From: Pseudomonadota bacterium
GTDB lineage: Bacteria > Pseudomonadota > Gammaproteobacteria > UBA9214
Length of the DNA: 64,000 bases
Direction: 5' to 3'
NCBI GenBank assembly: GCA_041395565.1
Contig: JAWLAI010000002.1
Coordinates: 558,001 to 622,000, forward strand
The notes beneath the pieces were generated by a model, which searched no databases, was not told where the DNA came from, and saw nothing but the letters and a program-made list of their open reading frames with translations. The position numbers and the translations under genes were made by a program. Of the stretch, positions 24,633 to 31,463 are shown one piece after another; the first letter of the stretch is position 1; each line of letters starts with the position of its first letter.

Positions 24633-24930
24633 CGCGATCCATAGGGATTGCGACCGGCCGCCAATACCACCGGAAAATGCAAGCGCCCTGCCAGCCGGAC
24701 TACGTGGTCGATCACCAATCCTGTTTTTTATTCTCTGTTACTGCATTGCTAAGATCGCACAGGCAGGAGATCACCGCAACCTGACAGATCGACAGGTTGA
24801 GCTGATAGTTGCCTGCTGATTACCACCATGGAGGCGATTCCGGCCTGCGCAAGGGTGGCCTGTGGCCGCGTCACGACCGCAGCCGCATCGCGCGTGCATT
24901 CCACGGCACAGGCCGCCCCGGTCAAGCCCG
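24633..24930. other. Intergenic region upstream of the subtilase
   Basis: 298 bp between the SPOR-domain gene stop and the subtilase start, both on the minus strand. It must hold the subtilase promoter; TTTTTTATTCTCTGTTACTG gives local AT-richness around 24724-24743. No gene or clear operator seen. Confidence 0.4.
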
Positions 24931-25977
24931 CTAGTCGTTCTCGTCGACACGCACCAGCATGCTGTCGATGCCCGCGGCCTTGAGACGCGCGCGCACGCCT
25001 TCCACGGCTGTCATGTCCTGGTACGGTCCCACCCGGACACGGTGCCAGGTTTCCCCGTTGGCCAGCCGGATGGCCTCGACACCGGCCGGCAGCTGCAGGG
25101 CCTCGAGCCGGGCCTTGAAGCGCCCCGCATAATCGGCGGCACGGAAGGCCCCCACCTGCAGATAGTAACCGGTGGTCGGTGCGGCCGGCGGTAGCGTCCT
25201 GCCGGTGGCCTTATCCGCCATCTGCCCGGCGGACGCGGCTGCCGGTGCCGGCGCGACCGGTGCTGCGCCCGCTTCCTGCCGCTGCGGCGCGGCGGCCGGG
25301 GCGGACACGGGCTGCCGCGCGGCATCCGCCGCGACGGCCGGCACCGTTGCAGCGGACGGTTCCGATGCTGGTGCAGCGGCAGCGGGAGCGGACGTGACCG
25401 GCGCCGCTGGCGGCACCGGCCGCGCCGTCGCTGGCGGCGCACGTTCGGGCACCTCCACCTGCATTTCCGGCAAGGTCCGGTAAAAGTCGAAACGCGGCCG
25501 CGGCGGCCCGGCAGCCCCAGGCGGTGCTGACGCCTGCGCCGCCGGTCGCCCCGGCACGGCCGCAGTGCTACCAGCGGCCGCTGCATCCGCCTTCGGCGCA
25601 GCATCCGGCAGCGGCTCGGCATCGGCCGCCTCGCGCCGTGCCGAGGCCGGTGGCAGGGGCAGCCTGATGCGCCCGGCCTCGTGCGCAGTTGTCGTGCCGG
25701 CGGATGCCGGCGCCTGCGGGACTTCGCGCTCGGCCGGCGCCTGCGGCGGGGCGCTGATATCGGCCTGTTCCTGCATCAGTACCACCAACACCACGCTGAG
25801 CAGCGCCACGGCGGCGACGCCACCGGTGGCCAGCCAGTTGCCGCCGAACGGCGACCACGCCCGCCGCCGCAGCGCACGGCGCGCGAGTTCCAGCACGGCG
25901 AGATCGAGCTGCGCCGGCGGTTCCTCGCGCGAGGAGCGCCGGTACAGCTGGGCGATACTGTCGTCCTGTTCGTCCAT
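24931..25977 (-). CDS. Membrane protein with SPOR domain, probable anti-sigma factor
   Basis: A 348-aa protein. The cytoplasmic N-terminus (MDEQDDSIAQLYRRSSREEP, then PPAQLDLAVLELARRALRR) resembles short anti-sigma N-termini. One membrane segment follows at about 48-68, then a long Ala/Pro linker (70-265) and a C-terminal SPOR domain (about 270-345: YYLQVGAFRAADYAGRFKARL, WHRVRVGPYQDMTAVEGVRARL). SPOR domains bind glycan strands lacking stem peptides, usually at the septum. The start at 25977 is five bases after the sigma-factor stop, with GAGG provided by the end of that gene. Anti-sigma function is inferred from position and N-terminus; it could instead be a DedD/FtsN-like division protein. 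Confidence 0.75.
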   Translation of the reverse strand: MDEQDDSIAQLYRRSSREEPPAQLDLAVLELARRALRRRAWSPFGGNWLATGGVAAVALLSVVLVVLMQEQADISAPPQAPAEREVPQAPASAGTTTAHEAGRIRLPLPPASARREAADAEPLPDAAPKADAAAAGSTAAVPGRPAAQASAPPGAAGPPRPRFDFYRTLPEMQVEVPERAPPATARPVPPAAPVTSAPAAAAPASEPSAATVPAVAADAARQPVSAPAAAPQRQEAGAAPVAPAPAAASAGQMADKATGRTLPPAAPTTGYYLQVGAFRAADYAGRFKARLEALQLPAGVEAIRLANGETWHRVRVGPYQDMTAVEGVRARLKAAGIDSMLVRVDEND

Positions 25978-25982
25978 CGCGA

Positions 25983-26564
25983 TCAAACCTCTTCCAGGCA
26001 TTCCTCGGGCAGCAACAGGCGCAGGCGGTCCATGGCATAACGCAGCCGGCTGCGGGCCGTCTCGGTGCCGGTCTTCATCGCCTCGGCGATCTGCGCCAGC
26101 GACAGACCGGCCTCGTGGCGCAGCAGGAAGGTTTCGCGCTGTGCATCCGGCAGTGCCGCCACCTGTGCCAGCAGGTGCTCGATGCAGTCGCGCAGATCCG
26201 CCAGCTGCAGCGGACCGGGCGCCGGCTGCCGCGCATCCGGCAGCGCGTCAGGTTCGGACAGCGCATCCATGTCCGGCGCCCGTCCCTGGGCGCGCCAGTA
26301 GTCGACGAGGCGGTTGCGCGCCAGGGTGTAGAGCCAGGTGCGAAAGGCGGCATGCGGCCGGTAACGGCGGCGTGCCTGGATCACGCGCGCCCAGACATCC
26401 TGGAACAGTTCCTCCGCCATGCCCCGCCCGGTCTGGCGCAGGAAGTAGCGGTACAGGCCGGCGCGATGCCGGTTGTAGAGACTGTGGAAGGCCTCGAGGT
26501 CACCTCGACCATAGCGCAGCATGAGATCCTCGTCGCTGCCCGCTACCGGTCTGTCACCCCTCAT
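25983..26564 (-). CDS. ECF-type RNA polymerase sigma factor
   Basis: A 193-aa sigma-70 family protein with region 2 (GRGDLEAFHSLYNRHRAGLYRYF through FRTWLYTLARNRLVDYWR, about residues 20-92) and region 4 (LPDAQRETFLLRHEAGLSLAQIAEAMKTGTETARSRLRYAMDRL, about 138-182), joined by a variable linker with no region 3. The start has GGGGAGA upstream. It is flanked by a VWA lipoprotein gene upstream and the SPOR membrane protein downstream, a grouping that suggests an envelope-stress regulon controlled by sequestration. Confidence 0.93.
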   Translation of the reverse strand: MRGDRPVAGSDEDLMLRYGRGDLEAFHSLYNRHRAGLYRYFLRQTGRGMAEELFQDVWARVIQARRRYRPHAAFRTWLYTLARNRLVDYWRAQGRAPDMDALSEPDALPDARQPAPGPLQLADLRDCIEHLLAQVAALPDAQRETFLLRHEAGLSLAQIAEAMKTGTETARSRLRYAMDRLRLLLPEECLEEV

Positions 26565-26600
26565 GCATGTCTCCCCGTCATCGCGCCACGCCGTGCAAGC

Positions 26601-28313
26601 TTACAGCGATGCCGCCAGGTTCACCAGTTGCAGGAATTCGCCGCGATAACCGAACGGATCATCCCCGCGGGCGGCGCGCGCCAGCGCCAGCACATCGTCG
26701 TAATCGAAGGCCCCGGTGTATTTGCCGTCGCGCAGCAACTGGCCGAAGCCGGCCACCGCAGCGGCGAAGCGGTAACGGTCACTGGTGCGGGCGATATCGC
26801 CGATCGTGGCGGATGCCAGCACCGCTGCCTCGACCAGTGTGCTGGTGTCACCCTGCGGCAGTTTGTAACGCACCCGTACCATGGCCAGTTCGTCGCTGTG
26901 CACAGCCCCACCGGCAGCCGCCGGCTGGTAGCGACCGCCGCCCAGGCGCTCGCCCTTGCTGCCGGTCAGTGCCAGCTCATAGACGGCGGTCACCGCGTGC
27001 CCGGCGCCGATCTCGCCGGCATCGACGCGGTCATTCTCGAAGTCGGCTCGCGCCAGCATCCGGTTCTCGTAGCCGATCAGGCGGTATTCCGCGACTGTCG
27101 CGGGATTGAATTCGACCTGGATCTTGACATCCTTCGCAATGGTGAACAGCGTCGACGACAACTCGTCCACCAGTGATTTGTTGGCCTCGCTCAGGGTGTC
27201 GATATAGGCATAATTGCCATTGCCGGCATCGGCCAGCTGTTCCATCAGGCGGTCATTGTAGTTGCCGCTGCCGAAGCCGAGCGTGGTCAGTCCGATACCA
27301 CTGGCGCGCTGTTCCTCGACCAGCTGTTGCAACGCCTCGAAATTGACGGTACCGACATTGAAATCCCCATCCGTGGCCAGGATCACGCGATTGATGCCGT
27401 CCTTGATATAGGCCTGGCGCGCGACGGCATACGCGAGCCGGATGCCGGCGGCCCCGTTCGTGGAACCGCCGGCGGTAAGCGCGTCGAGCGCTGCCGTGAT
27501 CGTCGCGGTCCGGTCGCCCGGCGTCGGTTCCAGCACGACGCCGGAGGCACCGGCGTACACCACGAGCGACACCCTGTCATCCTGGTCGAGCTGCCGGGCG
27601 AGCAGCTTCAGCCCCGACTTCAGCAGCTCCAGCTTGTCGGGAGACTGCATGGAACCCGACACATCGACCAGGAACACCAGGTTGGCCGGCGGCAGTTCCT
27701 GCCGGGGCACGTCGTAACCCTGGATGCCGATGTGCAACAAGCGGGTTGCGGGATTCCACGGCGTGGGTCCGACCTCGGTGGTGATCGAGAACGGCGTACT
27801 GCGCCGAACGGGTCGCGGGTAATCGTAGCTGAAGTAATTGATCAGCTCCTCGGTGCGGATCGCATCGCGCAGTGGCCGGCTGCCGGCATTGAGCATGCGG
27901 CGCATGTTGCTGTAGGACCCGGTATCGACATCGATGCTGAAGGTCGAGAAGGGCTGCTCGGTGACGCGTCTCAGGGGGTTGTCGTTGAAGTGCGCGTAGG
28001 TCTCGCGCTGCAGCGGTTCCAGCGCCTGGCGGTAATCCGCAGCGGGCTGCGCATAGGCAGCGGACTGCTTCAATGCGGCGGCGAGGTCGGCCCGTGCCTC
28101 CGGCGCCGGCGCCAGCCGCCCGGCAGCGCTGTCGGGGGCCGTGGCTTCCGCCGCCTGCGGCTGCACGGCAGTAATCGCCTCTGGCTGCGCCTGCGCTGTC
28201 GCCGCGGGTGGCGGGGGTACGGTGACGCGGTCGGCGGTTTCGACGCTGCAGGCGGCGGCCAGTACGACAGCGAGTGCGGTAAACAACGCGAGATTGGGTT
28301 TGCTCCAGGTCAT
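26601..28313 (-). CDS. yfbK: VWA-domain lipoprotein, YfbK family
   Basis: A 570-aa exported protein with lipobox-like AAACS near residue 22, a Pro/Ala-rich stretch, the YfbK N-terminal region (NPLRRVTEQPFSTFSIDVDTGSYSNMRRML), a von Willebrand A domain whose MIDAS is FLVDVSGSMQ with further Thr/Asp in ILATDGDFNVG, and the C-terminal DUF3520 region ending RGEFLQLVNLAASL. AAGGAG lies eight bases before ATG 28313. YfbK proteins have no proven biochemical role, but are commonly found beside ECF sigma factors; here the sigma gene begins 36 bp after this stop. Confidence 0.92.
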   Translation of the reverse strand: MTWSKPNLALFTALAVVLAAACSVETADRVTVPPPPAATAQAQPEAITAVQPQAAEATAPDSAAGRLAPAPEARADLAAALKQSAAYAQPAADYRQALEPLQRETYAHFNDNPLRRVTEQPFSTFSIDVDTGSYSNMRRMLNAGSRPLRDAIRTEELINYFSYDYPRPVRRSTPFSITTEVGPTPWNPATRLLHIGIQGYDVPRQELPPANLVFLVDVSGSMQSPDKLELLKSGLKLLARQLDQDDRVSLVVYAGASGVVLEPTPGDRTATITAALDALTAGGSTNGAAGIRLAYAVARQAYIKDGINRVILATDGDFNVGTVNFEALQQLVEEQRASGIGLTTLGFGSGNYNDRLMEQLADAGNGNYAYIDTLSEANKSLVDELSSTLFTIAKDVKIQVEFNPATVAEYRLIGYENRMLARADFENDRVDAGEIGAGHAVTAVYELALTGSKGERLGGGRYQPAAAGGAVHSDELAMVRVRYKLPQGDTSTLVEAAVLASATIGDIARTSDRYRFAAAVAGFGQLLRDGKYTGAFDYDDVLALARAARGDDPFGYRGEFLQLVNLAASL

Positions 28314-28380
28314 GACACGCTCCTTGGTGAGTGGCTGGTCTACCTGTAAACGTCGCGCGGGCGCGAACGGGGTTAGGCGT

Positions 28381-28397
28381 GACGAAAATTTTTCATC
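28381..28397. promoter_or_regulatory. Near-palindrome GACGAAAAT/TTTTCATC
   Basis: GACGAAAA-T-TTTTCATC has one mismatch between half-sites and lies 68 bp upstream of the yfbK start. It may be an operator or part of an ECF promoter for the yfbK-sigma-SPOR operon; on the minus strand it reads through TTTTCGTC. Confidence 0.35.
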
Positions 28398-28438
28398 CCG
28401 CCTGCGGCCGCCACCCGGCACCGGATGGCGGCGCCGGC

Positions 28439-28466
28439 TTGACAACATGGGGGCATGGCCTAGTGT
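28439..28466 (+). promoter_or_regulatory. Candidate promoter TTGACA-N16-TAGTGT
   Basis: A perfect -35 hexamer at 28439-28444, a 16-bp spacer and TAGTGT at 28461-28466. It would drive the 169-aa membrane-protein gene with a leader of about 310 nt, which is long, so the assignment is tentative. Confidence 0.35.
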
Positions 28467-28787
28467 TATGGCTAGACCTCAGACCCGGAGGCAGGCCTTC
28501 CCGGGACTCAGAGCCAGTGGAAGGCGCTGCAGAATCGCATGACCGTACCAACCCGTCCGCCACGGCAAACCCTGTGCCGGCACGCCGCTGCCCCGCCCGC
28601 GCGAATCCGCTTGCTGCTCGCGCACGGTTTGGCCCGTTGCCGCCGGCGCCGGCCGGGCGGACGCTCAGCGCAAGGTTCGTTGCGCTGCGCAAGTCCGTCC
28701 CGGCACCTTGCCGGACTGCCCGCCCGGGGCGAGGAAACCCGAACCATCATGCATTGACCGGACCTGTGCGCCGGTCGGGAGTGCACC

Positions 28788-29297
28788 ATGAAAAGACGAC
28801 TGTTCTTCCTGCTGCCGGATATCGCGCACACCCATGCGGTAATCAAGGAACTGCTCGCCAGCGGCATCCGTCGCGATGCCCTGCACGTGGTCGCGAAGCC
28901 GGGCCTCGACACCCGTCATCTGCCCGTCACCGTCTACCCGCGTCTCGGCGACAGCGCCGGCCGGCTGGAAACGATCCTGTGGGACGGCAATCTGCTGGTC
29001 TTCCTGCTTGCCCTGCTCGCGGGCATAGCCATGTTCCTGCTACAGCTGCACTGGTCCTGGCTGCTGCTGCCCGCCGCGCTCATGCTGATCAGTTCCGCGG
29101 CAGGCGTCCTGTTCACGGCACACGTACCCAGCGTGCAGCTGTCCGGGTTCGCCGATGCGATCCATCACGGCGAGCTGCTGCTGACCATCGATGTCCCGCT
29201 ACGGCACGTCTCCTGGGTGGAATCACTGGTGCACCGGCATCACCCGGAGGCGGTCGCCGGCGGCGTCAGCTGGCATATCGATTTCCTGCATGCCTGA
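28788..29297 (+). CDS. Two-helix membrane protein of unknown function
   Basis: A 169-aa protein with GGGAGTG before the ATG. The N-terminal 60 residues look like a small alpha/beta module (KRRLFFLLPDIAHTHAVIKELLASGI, LHVVAKPGLD) that could sense or bind a ligand. They are followed by two membrane helices (about 68-88 and 90-112) and a C-terminal soluble part (VQLSGFADAIHHGELLLTIDVP). The layout resembles DUF1269/general-stress-protein-17M-like proteins, but I cannot assign a named family. It stands alone between two divergent or convergent genes. Confidence 0.75.
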   Translation: MKRRLFFLLPDIAHTHAVIKELLASGIRRDALHVVAKPGLDTRHLPVTVYPRLGDSAGRLETILWDGNLLVFLLALLAGIAMFLLQLHWSWLLLPAALMLISSAAGVLFTAHVPSVQLSGFADAIHHGELLLTIDVPLRHVSWVESLVHRHHPEAVAGGVSWHIDFLHA

Positions 29298-29336
29298 TGC
29301 GAACCCCTGCGCCCGCGGGGGATGGTGGAATAGGTT

Positions 29337-30929
29337 CTAGATCGGGGATGTGAGGGTGATACCGCACGCCGCCAGTCGCGCCTGCACGTCCGCGGCAGCG
29401 AAGGGCTGGCAGGTGTCGATGCGCAGGCAAATCTCACCCGCGGTCTCGGGTAACGGCTCCCAGCGGGACAACTGGTGTTCGAGGATGACCAGGTCCGCAT
29501 CGGAGGCGCCTCTCTCGCGCGACACGATTCGTTCGCGCAACACCGCGGCTGGCGCATGGAACTCGAGCACGGCGCAGGCCACTCCCCGCGCCGCGGCCAG
29601 TGCGCGGAAGCGCGCAACCTGTTCCAGTCGCAGACAGGCGGCATCCACAATCACCGGCATACCGGCCGCCAGCACAGAATCCGCCAGCTCGGCCAGCCGG
29701 TCGTAGGTCCTGCGACCGGCCGCCTCCGTGTAGATCCCCTGCCCTGCGTCCGCCCCCGCAGCGGCCAGCGCCGTCAGACCGAACAGGCGCTTGCGCTCCA
29801 CGTCGGAACGGATGCGCACCGCACCGAGCCGCTCCAGCAAGGGTTGCGTCAGGGTGGTCTTGCCGGAGGCCGACAGGCCGCGGGTGACGAGCAGCGCCGG
29901 CCGGGTCGGGGCGGTATAGCCCTGCGCCAGCACCAGGTAGCCGTGGAATGCCGCCAGCACCGTCTGCCGATCCGCCGCGGCCAGGTCCGGTTGCGCGGCC
30001 CGGATCGCTTCGACCTTGGCCCGCACCATGGCACGGTATGCCAGATAGAACGGCAGCACGCGCGCGCCCGCGTAGTCACCGCTGTGCTCGAGATAGCCGT
30101 TCAGGAAACGCCGGGCCAGGCTGGGCTGGTCGTGATCCTCCAGATCCATGATCAGGAAGGCCACCTCGCTGATCACATCGATCCAGCGCAGTGCGGGATT
30201 GAACTCGATGCAGTCGAAGGCCAGCGGCCGGTCATCGAGCCAGGCCAGGTTGCGCAGATGCAGGTCGCCGTGACACTCGCGCACGCAGCCCGCAGCCTTG
30301 CGCGCCGCGATGGTGTCTTGCAGGCGTGCGAACGCCTGCCGGCTCCAGCGTGCCAGCAGTTCCACCTGCGCCTGCGCCGGCACATCCTGCCCGATGCATG
30401 CGCGCACCTGGCGAAAGTTTTCCTCGACCGGCTGCAGCACGAGCGCAGGGCCGCCGTAGTCCGTGTCCGCCCCGGCGACGTCCGCCTGCCGGTGGAATTC
30501 CGCGATCAGCCGCGCCACGGCATCGATCTGCGCTGCACCGAGCTCGCCGCGTCCGAGCATGCGGTCGAACTGGGCCTGCTGCGGGAACTGCCGCATGCGC
30601 ACGGCATACTCGATGGCGGGTCCCGCCCCGCCCACGCGCGGCTGCGCCGTTGTCCCGGTGACGGGCACCACATCGAGATAGATTTCCGGCGCCAGGCGCC
30701 GGTTCAGTCGCACCTCTTCGTGACAGCACTGGCGGCGCAATTCGAGCGTGGAGAAATCGAGGAAGCCGAGGTCGACGGGTTTCTTGATCTTGTAGGCGTA
30801 GTCGCCGGTCAGGATGACCCAGGAAATATGGGTTTCGATCAGTTCGATCGCGGCCGCGGGATGACCGTAGGCCTCCGGCCGCAGCAGGGCCGTGACCAGG
30901 GCCGCGGCGCCGGCGGGCGCAGCCGTCAT
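29337..30929 (-). CDS. Two-domain protein: APH-like phosphotransferase plus P-loop kinase
   Basis: A 530-aa cytoplasmic protein. The N-terminal half resembles aminoglycoside phosphotransferase/choline-kinase folds: HISWVILTGDYAYKIKKPVDLGFLDF carries the nucleotide-binding Lys, and ECHGDLHLRNLAW with later FDCIEFN are the catalytic Asp/Asn and metal Asp. The C-terminal third is a zeta-toxin-like or adenylate-kinase-like P-loop kinase with Walker A RGLSASGKTTLTQPL and RSDVERKRLFG. This combination is a known bacterial architecture of undetermined substrate. ATG 30929 lies 46 bp after the 119-aa gene stop, so both probably share the Fnr-type promoter at 31425. Confidence 0.85.
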   Translation of the reverse strand: MTAAPAGAAALVTALLRPEAYGHPAAAIELIETHISWVILTGDYAYKIKKPVDLGFLDFSTLELRRQCCHEEVRLNRRLAPEIYLDVVPVTGTTAQPRVGGAGPAIEYAVRMRQFPQQAQFDRMLGRGELGAAQIDAVARLIAEFHRQADVAGADTDYGGPALVLQPVEENFRQVRACIGQDVPAQAQVELLARWSRQAFARLQDTIAARKAAGCVRECHGDLHLRNLAWLDDRPLAFDCIEFNPALRWIDVISEVAFLIMDLEDHDQPSLARRFLNGYLEHSGDYAGARVLPFYLAYRAMVRAKVEAIRAAQPDLAAADRQTVLAAFHGYLVLAQGYTAPTRPALLVTRGLSASGKTTLTQPLLERLGAVRIRSDVERKRLFGLTALAAAGADAGQGIYTEAAGRRTYDRLAELADSVLAAGMPVIVDAACLRLEQVARFRALAAARGVACAVLEFHAPAAVLRERIVSRERGASDADLVILEHQLSRWEPLPETAGEICLRIDTCQPFAAADVQARLAACGITLTSPI

Positions 30930-30975
30930 GGCGTCGGGGACAGCCGCCGCGCCGGACAGCCGCACACGGTCGGCA

Positions 30976-31335
30976 TCAGGCCGCGCGCTCGAGACCGGCA
31001 ACCCGCAGGAACGCCGCCGACAGCTCGCCCCGGCCATAGCGGTCGAGCAGCTCCTGGGCGGTGCGGGTGAGTTCCGCCAGCGGGCCGCTGAGATACACCA
31101 TGCCGATCTGCAGGGTCGCGTGGACATCGGCCGCCGGATTGGCGCGGTTCGGGTGTTCGGGTCGCAGGAACACCATCTGGATTTCGTTGACCTCGTCCGG
31201 GATGCGCTCGCAACCGCCGCCGGGGGCGATGAATGCGAACAGTTCTTCCGGGCTGTGGATCGGCACACTCTCTTCCTGGTAATCCGTGCCTTCTGCACAC
31301 GCACCGAATTCCAGGGTGATGATTGGCTGCTTCAT
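30976..31335 (-). CDS. 119-aa protein of unknown function
   Basis: Starts MKQPIITLEFGACAEGTDYQ with AGGAG six bases upstream of ATG 31335. It is soluble and acidic, with no signal peptide or membrane segment, and contains NEIQMVFLRPEHPNRANP and LQIGMVYLSGPLAELTRTAQELLDRY. I do not recognise a family. An Fnr-type site sits about 90 bp upstream with a -10-like TAACAT (minus strand, 31401 to 31396) at the expected spacing. Its neighbours, B12-dependent ribonucleotide reductase upstream and a kinase downstream, suggest a role in low-oxygen physiology. Confidence 0.8.
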   Translation of the reverse strand: MKQPIITLEFGACAEGTDYQEESVPIHSPEELFAFIAPGGGCERIPDEVNEIQMVFLRPEHPNRANPAADVHATLQIGMVYLSGPLAELTRTAQELLDRYGRGELSAAFLRVAGLERAA

Positions 31336-31395
31336 GTACGCTCCTGATCGATGTGATACGGCATGGCCCGGCTGCGGGGGGGCCGGCACGCCTTC

Positions 31396-31438
31396 ATGTT
31401 AAGACCCGGCCAGGCACGGCCACCTTGACACGGATCAA
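31396..31438 (-). promoter_or_regulatory. Fnr/Anr-type promoter of the 119-aa/kinase genes
   Basis: TTGACACGGATCAA (31425-31438) matches TTGAT-N4-ATCAA at nine of ten positions. On the minus strand TAACAT (31401 to 31396) is a -10 candidate whose centre lies 33 bp from the site centre, close to the 32 bp expected for activation from -41.5. Confidence 0.68.
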
Positions 31439-31463
31439 CAGCGCGCCGATGCGCGTTGCTCGA

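Larger units (their letters stand above)
28314..28787. other. Divergent intergenic region
   Basis: 474 bp between the divergent yfbK and the 169-aa membrane-protein gene. It contains a 17-bp near-palindrome (28381-28397) and a candidate plus-strand promoter (28439-28466). Short open frames here have arginine-rich translations and are not supported. Confidence 0.5.

Noticed and set aside
28539..28757. 72-codon plus-strand frame upstream of the 169-aa membrane protein
   Set aside because: Arg/Pro-rich random-looking translation without ribosome site; more likely leader DNA.
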